Below, piece after piece: positions 42,163 through 50,849 of a DNA stretch of 64,000 nt. Position 1 is the stretch's first letter, and each line of letters opens with the position of its first letter. Both the position numbers and the translations under genes were made by a program. This stretch comes from Ruminococcus flavefaciens FD-1 (lineage in GTDB: Bacteria > Bacillota > Clostridia > Oscillospirales > Ruminococcaceae): contig ACOK01000001.1 of assembly GCA_000174895.1 (NCBI GenBank), forward strand, positions 62,001-126,000. The letters are read 5' to 3'. Below the pieces are notes generated by a model. The model was not told the DNA's origin. It did not search any database and saw nothing but the letters and a program-made list of their open reading frames with translations.

Positions 42163-42204
42163 ACGTTTACAGCATAATATATCGGACGCTGTGCGTCTGT
42201 ATCT

Positions 42205-42242
42205 GCGTGGGATGTGGAATTACGTCCCACGCTTTATTTTTT
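42205..42242 (+). terminator. Attenuator-type terminator before the methyltransferase gene
   Basis: GCGTGGGA and TCCCACGC form an 8-bp stem followed by TTTATTTTTT, only 11 bases before the start codon at 42253. A preceding hairpin (GGACGC/GCGTCT, 42184-42198) contains a GACGC that could pair with the terminator's GCGT instead, a possible antiterminator. Confidence 0.75.
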
Positions 42243-42252
42243 GGAGGTTAAT

Positions 42253-43152
42253 ATGGTAAACGAAAGAGAAAGCATCACTGCAAAGCTTTGTGCATTTGCA
42301 AGAGCATGGCATTCAAATATATCCCGTGAGAAGATCTACGACGATCATCTTGCTTACGATATGATGGGCAAGGATGAATACAACGAAATGTACGACATGG
42401 TAAGCCGTGGATTCAAAGAAATCGGCGATCCGTTTTCAAGAGAGGATACGGAACAGATAATAAACGAATATATCGCTCCCATACCGCTGTCAAGAATACA
42501 TTTTTCCGAGAGCAGACTTCTGAAGCTTGCTGCTCAGGAGGAGAAAATACAGTATGTTATATGCGGAGCAGGTTCAGATACGTTTTCATTCAGGAATACC
42601 GATCCGAATATAGAGGTATTCGAGATAGACCATCCCGATACACAGAGGTACAAACTGGAGAAGATAAAGGAACTTGAATGGGTGATACCGCAGAATGTGC
42701 ATTTCGTATCCGTGGATTTTGAAAAGGAGCGAATGTGCGACAAGCTTATAAGTTCGGGATTTGATCCATCGGTAAAGACATTTTTCAGCATTCTCGGAGT
42801 GTCCTATTATCTTACACTTGATGTATTCACGGATACACTTTCACAGATAGCTGATATCTCCGCAATAGGAAGTGTCCTTGCATTTGATTACCCTATGAAA
42901 AGCGGAGAATTCCCACAGAGAGTTTACAGACTTGAAGAAATAACCAGAGCGCTGGGAGAAGTAATGAGAGGCGGATTTGACTACGGCGAAGTATCAAGAG
43001 CGCTTTACCGTCTCGGTTTCCAGATAGATACGTATATGTCCCCTGAAAAAGTGCAGAAGGAGTACTTCAGCGGACGCAAAGACAATATGAGAGCATTTGA
43101 AAATGTAAGCCTGATCTCAGCAACTTACACATCGGGCTACAACTATGAATAA
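42253..43152 (+). CDS. SAM-dependent methyltransferase, leucine carboxyl methyltransferase (PPM/TCMP) family
   Basis: 299-residue class I methyltransferase. The SAM-binding stretch is VICGAGSDTFSFR with the acidic residue in FEIDHPDTQRYK, and FFSILGVSYYL in the second half; these are the marks of the LCM family. Start at 42253 has GGAGG within the terminator's T-run. The product is unknown; in Bacillus subtilis the cysteine-related yrrT-mtnN-mccAB operon likewise starts with a methyltransferase gene, though of another type, so a role in SAM recycling or methyl transfer during sulfur shortage is plausible but unproven. Confidence 0.8.
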   Translation: MVNERESITAKLCAFARAWHSNISREKIYDDHLAYDMMGKDEYNEMYDMVSRGFKEIGDPFSREDTEQIINEYIAPIPLSRIHFSESRLLKLAAQEEKIQYVICGAGSDTFSFRNTDPNIEVFEIDHPDTQRYKLEKIKELEWVIPQNVHFVSVDFEKERMCDKLISSGFDPSVKTFFSILGVSYYLTLDVFTDTLSQIADISAIGSVLAFDYPMKSGEFPQRVYRLEEITRALGEVMRGGFDYGEVSRALYRLGFQIDTYMSPEKVQKEYFSGRKDNMRAFENVSLISATYTSGYNYE

Positions 43153-43164
43153 GGAGTAATTATC

Positions 43165-44325
43165 ATGAGCAATTATAAAAATACAGAAACAGCACTTATC
43201 CACGGAGGCATCTCCATCGACGAAAGAACAGGAGCAGTAAATATACCGATCTATCAGACATCCACCTACAAGCAGGACGGTCTCGGAAAGATGAGAGGAT
43301 ATGAGTATTCACGCACAGGCAATCCTACCCGTGAAGCCCTTGAATCCCTTATCGCAGAGCTGGAAGGCGGTGTTGCAGGATTTGCATTTGCTTCGGGAAT
43401 GGCAGCACTTACTGCTGTACTCAGTCTGCTTCACAGCGGCGACAGAGTGCTTATCTCAAGCAATGTTTACGGCGGAACATTCAGACTTCTCGACAAGGTC
43501 TTTGATCATTTCGGCATAACATACACCATTGCAGATACCACAGACCTTGCTGTATTCGAGTCACAGATTACCGATGACGTAAGGGCAGTAGTGATTGAAA
43601 GCCCTGCAAATCCGCTTATGACAGTGACCGATATCAGAGCAGTCGCAGAGGTATCACACAAGCATGATCTGCTTGTCATCGTTGATAATACATTCATGAC
43701 ACCATATCTTCAGAAGCCCCTTGAACTTGGTGCAGACATTGTTGTGCACAGCGCTACGAAATATCTCGGAGGACACAGCGACGTTGTATCCGGTCTTGCT
43801 GTAGTAAGCACAAAGGAACTTGCAGAAAAGATAGCATTCATTCAGAATTCTTCAGGCGGAGTGCTTGGTCCGTTCGATTCGTTCCTTCTCATCCGTGGCA
43901 TCAAGACCCTTGCAGTAAGAATGGACAGACACGTTGAGAATGCTGAAAAAGCTGCGAAGTTCCTTTCAGAACACAAGGCTGTCAGGAACGTTTACTATCC
44001 CGGACTTGAAAGCAGTCAGGGCTATGAGATAAACAAGGCGCAGGCTAAAAACGGCGGAGCGATGATATCATTTGAGCTTCATGAGAATTATGATATAAAC
44101 GTATTCTTTGAAAGCTTACAGCTTGTATCGCTGGCAGAAAGTCTTGGTGGTGTGGAGTCACTGGTATGCCATCCCGCAACAATGACTCATGCATCCATCC
44201 CAGCTGACATTCGCAAAAAAGTCGGCATCACAGACGGCCTTATCCGTCTTTCAATAGGCATAGAAAATATAGACGATATACTTTCGGACCTTTCACAGGC
44301 TATCGACAAATCAGAGAGAAAGTGA
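43165..44325 (+). CDS. Cys/Met metabolism PLP enzyme (cystathionine gamma-lyase or gamma-synthase)
   Basis: 386-residue PLP enzyme of the trans-sulfuration family. PLP lysine in SATKYLGGHSD, substrate-binding RGIKTLAVRMDRH, and C-terminal SLGGVESLVCHPATMTHAS. Sequence alone does not separate gamma-lyase from gamma-synthase or O-acetylhomoserine lyase; being next to a CBS/cysteine-synthase-like gene suggests cystathionine gamma-lyase (MccB-type) producing cysteine from cystathionine. AAGGAG precedes the ATG, 12 bases after the methyltransferase stop. Confidence 0.85.
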   Translation: MSNYKNTETALIHGGISIDERTGAVNIPIYQTSTYKQDGLGKMRGYEYSRTGNPTREALESLIAELEGGVAGFAFASGMAALTAVLSLLHSGDRVLISSNVYGGTFRLLDKVFDHFGITYTIADTTDLAVFESQITDDVRAVVIESPANPLMTVTDIRAVAEVSHKHDLLVIVDNTFMTPYLQKPLELGADIVVHSATKYLGGHSDVVSGLAVVSTKELAEKIAFIQNSSGGVLGPFDSFLLIRGIKTLAVRMDRHVENAEKAAKFLSEHKAVRNVYYPGLESSQGYEINKAQAKNGGAMISFELHENYDINVFFESLQLVSLAESLGGVESLVCHPATMTHASIPADIRKKVGITDGLIRLSIGIENIDDILSDLSQAIDKSERK

Positions 44326-44334
44326 GCGATAATT

Positions 44335-45246
44335 ATGAATTATTATGAATCAATGCAGGCGCTTATCGGCAATACACCGCTGGTAAGACTCGGAAATACA
44401 GTCAGAGAAGAAGGCGTGAACGTCTTTGCAAAGCTGGAATTATACAATCCCTCGGGAAGTGTCAAGGACCGCACAGGCCTTTACATGATAAATGATGCGG
44501 AACAGCGTGGACTGCTGAAACAGGGCGGCACTATCGTTGAGGCAACGGCAGGCAATACAGGTCTGGGAATCGCTTTTGCAGCGCTGAACAGAGGCTACCG
44601 TATCATATTTGTAGTTCCCACAAAATTTTCGGCGGAGAAGCAGTCACTTCTCCGTGCACTGGGAGCGGAAGTTATCAACACTCCCCGTGAACTCGGAATG
44701 CTTGGTGCAGTTGCAAAAGCAGAGGAACTGAAAGCACAGATACCTGATTCCATTTCTCTTGAGCAGTTCAAGAATCAGAGCAATCCGCTGGCACATTATG
44801 AGACTACGGGAAAAGAGATATATGAAGCCCTTGACGGAAAGATAGACTATGTAGTCGCAGGTGCGGGAAGCGGTGGTACATACACAGGAATACTCCGCTA
44901 CATCAAGGAAAGAGTCCCGTCCGCAAAGGGTGTTCTTGCTGATCCTGTAGGCTCAACTATGGGCGGAGGCGAACACAGCGACTACAACATCGAAGGCATC
45001 GGCAACGATTTTATTGCCGAAACTATGGATATGTCTCTGGTAGATCAGGTCATAAAGGTAAATGATACGGAAGCATTTGAGACTGCCCGTCTTCTTGCTG
45101 CTAAAGAGGGCGTTATCGCAGGTTCGTCATCCGGTGCTGCAATGGCGGCTGTGCTGAAGCTGATTAAGAGCGGTGCAAAGGGAAATATAGTTACTGTATT
45201 CCCCGACAGAGGAGACAGATATTTCAGCACAGGATTATATGATTGA
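44335..45246 (+). CDS. Cysteine synthase / cystathionine beta-synthase family protein
   Basis: 303-residue fold-type II PLP enzyme. Entry motif GNTPLVRLGN, PLP lysine in NPSGSVKDRTG, phosphate loop ATAGNTGLGIA and the GGTYTG loop. The family includes CysK (sulfide + O-acetylserine) and MccA (homocysteine + serine or O-acetylserine). No C-terminal CBS domains. Position after a gamma-lyase-like gene mirrors mccA-mccB and favours reverse transsulfuration. Starts 9 bases after the previous stop; the ribosome binding site is weak (GTGAGCG). Confidence 0.85.
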   Translation: MNYYESMQALIGNTPLVRLGNTVREEGVNVFAKLELYNPSGSVKDRTGLYMINDAEQRGLLKQGGTIVEATAGNTGLGIAFAALNRGYRIIFVVPTKFSAEKQSLLRALGAEVINTPRELGMLGAVAKAEELKAQIPDSISLEQFKNQSNPLAHYETTGKEIYEALDGKIDYVVAGAGSGGTYTGILRYIKERVPSAKGVLADPVGSTMGGGEHSDYNIEGIGNDFIAETMDMSLVDQVIKVNDTEAFETARLLAAKEGVIAGSSSGAAMAAVLKLIKSGAKGNIVTVFPDRGDRYFSTGLYD

Positions 45247-45314
45247 TTTTTTTCTGCTGAAGTGATATAATTATCTGGATACATTGTTATCCTATATTTT
45301 TACGAGGTGATATT

Positions 45315-46229
45315 ATGACTTTACAGCAGCTTAAATATATACTTGCCATATCCGAAACAGGCTCGATGAATAAGGCGGCAGAACAGCTTTATGTTTCTCA
45401 GCCGTCACTTACTTCATCGGTACAGGAACTTGAAAAGGAAATAGGCATAAAGATCTTCAACAGAAGCGGCAGAGGCGTTACCCTTACCAATGACGGTGCG
45501 GAATTTTTGCAGTACGCCCGTCAGGTTTGCGGACAGTTTGACATACTTGCGGAGAAGTACATTCTCAAAGGCAATATCAAGAAGAAGTTCGGAGTTTCAA
45601 CTCAGCATTATTCCTTTGCGGTCAAGGCGTTCGTGGAAATGGTCAAGGATTTCGATACAGCGAAATATGAGTTCGCCATAAGAGAAACAAAGACCGCAGA
45701 GATAATCAGCGATGTTGCTACAATGCGAAGCGAACTGGGAATAATCTATCTCAACGATTTCAACCGCAAATCAATGACAAAGCTGATAAATTCCAACGGA
45801 CTTGAATTCCATACTCTTACAAAGTGCAGTCCCTTTGTGTATTTATGGAAAGGGCATCCGCTGGCAAAAGAGAAGAAGATAACCTTTGAACTGCTCGGTG
45901 ATTACCCATGTCTTTCCTTTGAACAGGGTGATAACAGCTCATTCTACCTTGCCGAGGAGATACTAAGCACCAACGAATATGAGCGTATAATCAAAGCCAA
46001 TGACAGAGCGACAATGCTCAATCTGATGATAGGACTTAACGGCTATACCCTCTGTTCGGGAATCATCTGCGAGGAACTTAACGGTGACGATTATATCGCA
46101 GTTCCGTTTGAAAGCGGATCAGCTGATGAAGTAATGGAAATAGGCTATATCACGCTGAAAAATGTGATACTCAGCGAGATGGCTGAGATATATCTGAGTG
46201 AGCTGAGACAGTATCTGGGAATAGACTGA
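45315..46229 (+). CDS. LysR-family regulator, probable sulfur-regulon activator
   Basis: 304-residue LysR-type regulator. N-terminal winged helix (SETGSMNKAAEQLYVSQPSL) and linker helix, then a two-lobed effector domain. The resemblance is to CysB/CysL/YtlI-type regulators in which O-acetylserine or a related metabolite is the effector, but the ligand cannot be assigned. GAGGTG precedes the ATG. It ends the transsulfuration operon and lies between promoters A/D and B/C, all of which carry TATAG-N8 sites, so it is the prime candidate for binding them. A TATAAT at about 45270 may give it an extra promoter. Confidence 0.88.
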   Translation: MTLQQLKYILAISETGSMNKAAEQLYVSQPSLTSSVQELEKEIGIKIFNRSGRGVTLTNDGAEFLQYARQVCGQFDILAEKYILKGNIKKKFGVSTQHYSFAVKAFVEMVKDFDTAKYEFAIRETKTAEIISDVATMRSELGIIYLNDFNRKSMTKLINSNGLEFHTLTKCSPFVYLWKGHPLAKEKKITFELLGDYPCLSFEQGDNSSFYLAEEILSTNEYERIIKANDRATMLNLMIGLNGYTLCSGIICEELNGDDYIAVPFESGSADEVMEIGYITLKNVILSEMAEIYLSELRQYLGID

Positions 46230-46232
46230 AAC

Positions 46233-46254
46233 AAGGGCGGGATGACCGCCCTTT
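46233..46254 (+). terminator. Terminator-like hairpin after the LysR gene
   Basis: AAGGGCGG and CCGCCCTT around GATGA followed by TG; the T-run is short, so efficiency is uncertain. Confidence 0.6.
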
Positions 46255-46280
46255 GAGATAGCTATAATACCTATCTTAAC

Positions 46281-46348
46281 TATAGGAAAAGTCTATAACT
46301 AACAATAGCACTTACGTATTGGACATACAGCCCGTGCGGTGATAAAAT
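46281..46348 (+). promoter_or_regulatory. Sulfur-regulon promoter B (2-oxoacid oxidoreductase)
   Basis: TATAG (46281-46285), 8 bases, TATAA (46294-46298), 17 bases, GTATTGGACA (46316-46325), 17 bases, TAAAAT (46343-46348). Spacings equal those of promoters A and C. Confidence 0.75.
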
Positions 46349-46381
46349 TAGTACATACGAAAAATGATAGGAGATGTCTGC

Positions 46382-46897
46382 ATGAAAGAGATAATCTGGC
46401 TCGGCCGTGGAGGTCAGGGCGCATTTACTGCGGCAAAGCTTCTCGGAGCCGCTTATACCAGTGACAGCGATGATAAATATGCCCTTGCTTTCCCGTCATT
46501 CGGACCTGAGAGAAGAGGCGCCCCCGTAAGAGCTTTCACAAAGCTTGACGGCAAGCCCGTGACTGACAGAAGTCAGACCGAAAAGGCCGACTATATAGTT
46601 ATACTGGATGATACACTTTATTCTCCGCAGCTCAGCAGTCTGCTGAAGGATAACGGAAAGATAATCGTCAACTCGAAAAAGGCTATAGAAAATGCTGATA
46701 GCTATGACGCTGAGAGCATTGCTTCACAGTTCAGGCTGCCGACAGTAAACACAGTCATGTTCGGCATTCTCCTTGCAGTATCGGGCGTTGTTTCCGAGGA
46801 TGAAGCAGTCAGCGCAATAAAGGGATATATGCCCGAAAAAATACAGGAGCGCAATATCGGCGCATTGGCAGAAGCTGTCAGGGAGGTGCTTTCATGA
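46382..46897 (+). CDS. 2-oxoacid:ferredoxin oxidoreductase, gamma subunit
   Basis: 171-residue PorG/VorG-type subunit: GRGGQGAFTAAKLLGAA near the start and FPSFGPERRGAPVRAF in the middle. Part of a four-gene complex that interconverts a 2-oxoacid and its CoA thioester with ferredoxin. The start at 46382 has ATAGGAG upstream. Overlaps the next gene by 4 bases. Confidence 0.9.
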   Translation: MKEIIWLGRGGQGAFTAAKLLGAAYTSDSDDKYALAFPSFGPERRGAPVRAFTKLDGKPVTDRSQTEKADYIVILDDTLYSPQLSSLLKDNGKIIVNSKKAIENADSYDAESIASQFRLPTVNTVMFGILLAVSGVVSEDEAVSAIKGYMPEKIQERNIGALAEAVREVLS

Positions 46898-47187
46898 GAC
46901 CTTATATCAGAGAGAAAAAGGATTTTGCATTCAATGAAGTGCCTGTTGATACTTCCTTTGAGGCAGGTTATCTTGTTTCCGTTAACAGCGGATGGAGAAG
47001 CATACGTCCTGTTGTTGCAAACGAAAAATGCGTGGGATGTGAGCAGTGCTACCTCTACTGCCCTGACGGCGTAATATCCATCAATAACGGCAAAGCAGAG
47101 ATAGATTATGACTTCTGCAAGGGATGCGGAATATGTGCTAAGATATGCAAATTAGGAGCTATAGGAATGGAGGCTGAACGCAAATGA
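46894..47187 (+). CDS. 2-oxoacid:ferredoxin oxidoreductase, delta (2x 4Fe-4S) subunit
   Basis: 97-residue ferredoxin-like subunit with two 4Fe-4S motifs: CVGCEQCYLYCPDG and CKGCGICAKICKLG. Transfers electrons between the TPP site and free ferredoxin. ATGA overlaps at both ends show tight translational coupling in the gene order gamma-delta-alpha-beta. Confidence 0.92.
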   Translation: MRPYIREKKDFAFNEVPVDTSFEAGYLVSVNSGWRSIRPVVANEKCVGCEQCYLYCPDGVISINNGKAEIDYDFCKGCGICAKICKLGAIGMEAERK

Positions 47188-48350
47188 AAAAGTTTTTATC
47201 AGGCAATGAAGCGTTTGCTGAAGGTATCAGGCTTGCCCGCCCCGAGGTCATATCGGCTTATCCTATAACCCCTCAGACTATCGTTGTTGAGCGTCTTTCA
47301 GAAATGGTAGAGGACGGCAGTTTGAAAGCAGAATACGTTCATGTGGAATCAGAGCACTCCGCTCTCTCGTGTGCGATAGGAGCAAGTGCGGCAGGAGCGA
47401 GAGCTTTCACAGCTACATCATCCCAGGGACTTCTCTACATGGCAGAATGTCTCTACTACGCATCAGGCGGACGTTTCCCCATTGTTATGATGAATGCGGA
47501 CCGTTCAACTGCGCTTCCGTGGAATATCTACGGCGATCAGCGTGACAGCCTTTCACAGCTTGACAGCGGATGGATACAGGCTTATGCTGAAAATGCACAG
47601 GAAGCCCTCGACCTTGCGCTTATGAGTTATAAAATAGCCGAAGACAAGAGAGTTTCCACACCGTTCATGGCTAATCTTGACGGATTCGTGCTTACACATA
47701 CATACGAAACAGTGGATATCCCCGAAAGGGAACAGGCAGATAGATTTCTGCCGCCTTATGAAACGGATAACCGACTTGACTTTGATAACCCGAAAAATAT
47801 GGCATTCTCGGCAGGTCCTGATTACAACTATATTTTCAAGTACAAGGAACACGAAGGCGTTCTCGCTGCCCGTCAGGTAATAAATGAAACTGAAAAAGAG
47901 TTCAGTGAGATATTCGGCAGAAGCTATACAGGACTTATAGAAAATTACCTGACAGATGATGCTGACTATATCATCGTAACTCTCGGAAGTATCGCAGGTC
48001 TTTGCCGTGAAACAGCGGATGATCTCCGCAGTCGGGGCGTGAAGGCAGGTGTCCTGAGAATACGCTACATGAGACCTTTCCCGAATCAGGAGATAGCAGA
48101 TACACTGAAAAATGCAAAGGTATATGCAGTTCTTGAAAAGGATGTTTCTTTCGGCAATGAGGGAACAGTTTTCACTAACGTCAACTCTGCACTGAAAAAG
48201 GCCGACGTAAATGTTAAAGGCTATAATTACATCGGCGGTCTCGGCGGCAGAAACATTTCTTCCGCTGATATTGAGAAGATCTTTTCCAATATGGAAAACG
48301 GTGCAGAGACAGTGAATTTCATCGGCATAGGAGGCGAAAACAATGGCTAA
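47184..48350 (+). CDS. 2-oxoacid:ferredoxin oxidoreductase, alpha subunit
   Basis: 388-residue PorA/VorA-type subunit. The start SGNEAFAEGIRLARPEVISAYPITPQT (read as two adjoining motifs) and VESEHSALSCAIGASAAGARAFTATSSQG are characteristic. Substrate range (pyruvate, branched-chain or aryl 2-oxoacids, 2-oxo-4-methylthiobutyrate) cannot be told from sequence. The neighbouring acyl/aryl-CoA ligase argues for a substrate other than pyruvate. Confidence 0.9.
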   Translation: MKKFLSGNEAFAEGIRLARPEVISAYPITPQTIVVERLSEMVEDGSLKAEYVHVESEHSALSCAIGASAAGARAFTATSSQGLLYMAECLYYASGGRFPIVMMNADRSTALPWNIYGDQRDSLSQLDSGWIQAYAENAQEALDLALMSYKIAEDKRVSTPFMANLDGFVLTHTYETVDIPEREQADRFLPPYETDNRLDFDNPKNMAFSAGPDYNYIFKYKEHEGVLAARQVINETEKEFSEIFGRSYTGLIENYLTDDADYIIVTLGSIAGLCRETADDLRSRGVKAGVLRIRYMRPFPNQEIADTLKNAKVYAVLEKDVSFGNEGTVFTNVNSALKKADVNVKGYNYIGGLGGRNISSADIEKIFSNMENGAETVNFIGIGGENNG

Positions 48351-49239
48351 TAAAACAGCAGACAGCATTTCCCGTGATGAATTTTTCTACGGACATAAGG
48401 CCTGTGCAGGATGCGGAGGAAGTCTTGCTGTCAGGGCGGCACTGAAAGTTCTCGGACCGAAAGCAGTTTCCGTACTTCCTGCCGGATGTATGTCGGCAGT
48501 AGGATTCAATTTCCCACAGCTTTGTTTCTCAAACAATTCCATAATCTCCACATTTGCAGGTACAGCTTCAATGCTTACTGGTGTAGAAGCCGGACTTCGT
48601 GCAAAGGGATACAAGGACTTCACAGCAGTAGGATTCGCAGGTGACGGCGGTACAGCAGATATCGGAATACAGGCACTTTCCGGTGCAATCGACCGCAATG
48701 ATAATATCATATATATCTGTTACGACAACGAAGCCTACATGAATACAGGCATACAGAAAAGCGGACTTACTCCATTCGGTGCGAAGACAACCACCACTCC
48801 CGCAGGAAAGAATATCCACGGAAATATACGTCCAAAGAAGAATATGTTTGAGATCGCAGCTGCACACGATATTCCTTATGCGGCAACTGCAAGTGTGGGA
48901 TATATCAACGACTTTATTGCAAAAGTACAGAAGGCTTCACAGATACAGGGAACGAAGTACATCCACGTAATCGCACCATGTCCCACAGGATGGGGAGTTC
49001 CCGTTGACGAGACAGTGAACATCGCAAGGGAAGTAGTAGACAGCGGTCTGTGGTATCTTGCCGAATATGAAAACGGCGAGTTCACTCTGAACCACAAGCC
49101 CAAGCAGTTCACAAGCGTCGGGGAATACCTGAAAAAGCAGGGACGTTTCCGCCATCTCAGCGATGAGGATATAAAGATTATTACAGATTCCCGTGACAAG
49201 AAATGGGAATTCATTGAGAAAAACTTCAATTATAAGTAA
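48343..49239 (+). CDS. 2-oxoacid:ferredoxin oxidoreductase, beta (TPP) subunit
   Basis: 298-residue TPP-binding subunit. CGGSLAVRAAL at the start, then the TPP/Mg motif GDGGTADIGIQALSG with NDNIIYICYDNEAYMNTG (two adjoining parts). Overlaps the alpha gene by 8 bases. In ruminal ruminococci such complexes run in the carboxylating direction to make amino acids from isoacids or phenylacetate; the reverse (oxidative) direction is equally possible here. Confidence 0.92.
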   Translation: MANKTADSISRDEFFYGHKACAGCGGSLAVRAALKVLGPKAVSVLPAGCMSAVGFNFPQLCFSNNSIISTFAGTASMLTGVEAGLRAKGYKDFTAVGFAGDGGTADIGIQALSGAIDRNDNIIYICYDNEAYMNTGIQKSGLTPFGAKTTTTPAGKNIHGNIRPKKNMFEIAAAHDIPYAATASVGYINDFIAKVQKASQIQGTKYIHVIAPCPTGWGVPVDETVNIAREVVDSGLWYLAEYENGEFTLNHKPKQFTSVGEYLKKQGRFRHLSDEDIKIITDSRDKKWEFIEKNFNYK

Positions 49240-49242
49240 AGC

Positions 49243-49310
49243 TATAGACATTATTTATAACTCATGATAAAGCACAAGTATTGGACAAATGCAGGATCAT
49301 GAGGTATAAT
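49243..49310 (+). promoter_or_regulatory. Sulfur-regulon promoter C (CoA ligase)
   Basis: TATAG (49243-49247), 8 bases, TATAA (49256-49260), 17 bases, GTATTGGACA (49278-49287), 17 bases, perfect TATAAT (49305-49310). It starts 3 bases after the beta-subunit stop codon. Confidence 0.75.
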
Positions 49311-49358
49311 AAAAACATACCAAACAGATAGAATAACTAAACTATGGAGGATAAAGCA

Positions 49359-50699
49359 ATGAGCAGAGATATCAATAATAAATACTGGGATGAAGAGCTT
49401 GAGACTCTTCCCCGTGAGGAACTTCAGAAGAGACAGCTTGAGGATCTCAAGGAGATCGTAAAATTCGCTTACGACCACGCTCCTTACTATAAGCGTTCAT
49501 TTGATGAGGCAGGGGTAAAGCCTGAGGACATCAAGACTCTGAAGGACATCGAGAAGTTCCCGTTCATCAATAAGAAGACACAGCGTGATACTCAGGGCGT
49601 AGGATCATTCCTCGGCGAGCTGGCAGCTGTACCGGAAGAGGATGTAGTATTCATCTCAACTTCATCCGGTTCAACAGGCGTTCCTACAATGAGCCCGTTC
49701 ACAAAGAAGGATTTCGATGAGTTCCAGGAGACAGAGAGCCGCTGGTTCTGGCAGATAGGAATGAGACCAAATGACAGATACGTTCACGCTCTCAACTTCT
49801 CACTCTACGTTGGCGGTCCTGACGTAATCGGCGCTCAGAACCTTGGAGCACTGTGTATCTGGGGCGGTACTCTCCCAAGTGAGAGACTTCTCTTCATCCT
49901 TAAAACTTATCAGCCTACAGTTATCTGGACTTCTCCCTCATACGCATGGCAGCTCGGTGAGAAGGCTCTCAAGGCAGGCTATGATCCTAAGAAGGATTTC
50001 AACATCAAGAAGATCATCGTTGCAGGTGAGCTTGGCGGTTCTATCGATGCTACAAGAAAGGCTATCGAGGATATCTGGGGAGCTGAGGTATTCGACTTCT
50101 ACGGACTCTCTGATATTTTCGGCGCCTGCGCTGCACAGTGCGAATACCACGACGGTCTCCACATCGCAGAGAACCATATTCTCGTTGAAACTGTTGACAT
50201 ACATACAGGCGAGGTTCTTGAGCCCGGTCAGACAGGTGAGCTTGTATTCACAACTCTCAGAAAGCACGCTCGTCCGCTTATCAGATTCAAGACAGGCGAT
50301 ATCGGTCGCATTGATACAACTCCCTGCAAATGCGGACGTACACACGGAAGGATCAGTATCCTCGGCAGAAAGGACGATATGTTCATCGTTTCAGCTGTTA
50401 ATGTATTCCCAAGTGACATTGAGGCTGTTATCCGAGAGCAGAGCGACCTGACAGGTGAGTATCTCATCCGTATTTTCGAGAAGGACTTCACAAGCAAATA
50501 TGCAGTTGAGGTTGAGAAGGCAGCAGGCGTTTCCAAGGATGACGAAGCAGTTGCAGCTGAGGTTTCAGCAGCACTGAAGGCACGTATCGGTGTTAAGCCT
50601 GCAAAGGTAGTAGTTCATCCCGACGGCGGACTTGATACACGTTCCGAGCACAAGTCAAGAAGAGTTATCGACGAAAGAAATATTGACTACAGTATATAA
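49359..50699 (+). CDS. Phenylacetate-CoA ligase-like acyl/aryl-CoA ligase
   Basis: 446-residue adenylate-forming enzyme of the PaaK family that activates a carboxylic acid to its CoA thioester with ATP. ATP loop STSSGSTGVP, FYGLSD motif, RFKTGDIG hinge region and the PaaK-type C-terminal GRKDDMFIVSAVNVFPSD. A CKCGRTHGR zinc-like knuckle precedes the last domain. Start at 49359 has GGAGG at 49347. Codon use is as biased as in hydA, unlike the neighbouring genes, so strong expression is likely. With the oxidoreductase and the aminotransferase it forms a route between an acid and an amino acid; substrate unresolved. Confidence 0.85.
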   Translation: MSRDINNKYWDEELETLPREELQKRQLEDLKEIVKFAYDHAPYYKRSFDEAGVKPEDIKTLKDIEKFPFINKKTQRDTQGVGSFLGELAAVPEEDVVFISTSSGSTGVPTMSPFTKKDFDEFQETESRWFWQIGMRPNDRYVHALNFSLYVGGPDVIGAQNLGALCIWGGTLPSERLLFILKTYQPTVIWTSPSYAWQLGEKALKAGYDPKKDFNIKKIIVAGELGGSIDATRKAIEDIWGAEVFDFYGLSDIFGACAAQCEYHDGLHIAENHILVETVDIHTGEVLEPGQTGELVFTTLRKHARPLIRFKTGDIGRIDTTPCKCGRTHGRISILGRKDDMFIVSAVNVFPSDIEAVIREQSDLTGEYLIRIFEKDFTSKYAVEVEKAAGVSKDDEAVAAEVSAALKARIGVKPAKVVVHPDGGLDTRSEHKSRRVIDERNIDYSI

Positions 50700-50721
50700 T
50701 AATGTTATAATAATGTGATGA

Positions 50722-50818
50722 TTGTAGGGGCTGATGCCTACATCAGCCCGTAAAAATCGGGGCTATGTGGGCATCGCCCCCTACAAATTATTTTTGCAGG
50801 GGCGGATAATATCCGCCC
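50722..50818. repeat. Palindromic intergenic repeat
   Basis: TTGTAGGGGC and GCCCCCTACAA are the outer arms; within are GGGCTGATG/CATCAGCCC, and to the right GGGCGGATAATATCCGCCC forms a hairpin. Sits between the ligase and aminotransferase genes. No second copy in the window; such GC-rich palindromes are common dispersed repeats in this group. Confidence 0.6.
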
Positions 50819-50849
50819 GATTCGTTTAATATATTTTAAGGAGAAAAAT

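Noticed and set aside
47553..48368. 271-residue minus-strand frame
   Set aside because: Antisense to the oxidoreductase alpha gene; no recognisable domain or start signal.
50722..50818. Possible CRISPR-like repeats
   Set aside because: The repeats are inverted palindromes of different sequence, not regularly spaced direct repeats, and no cas gene is present.
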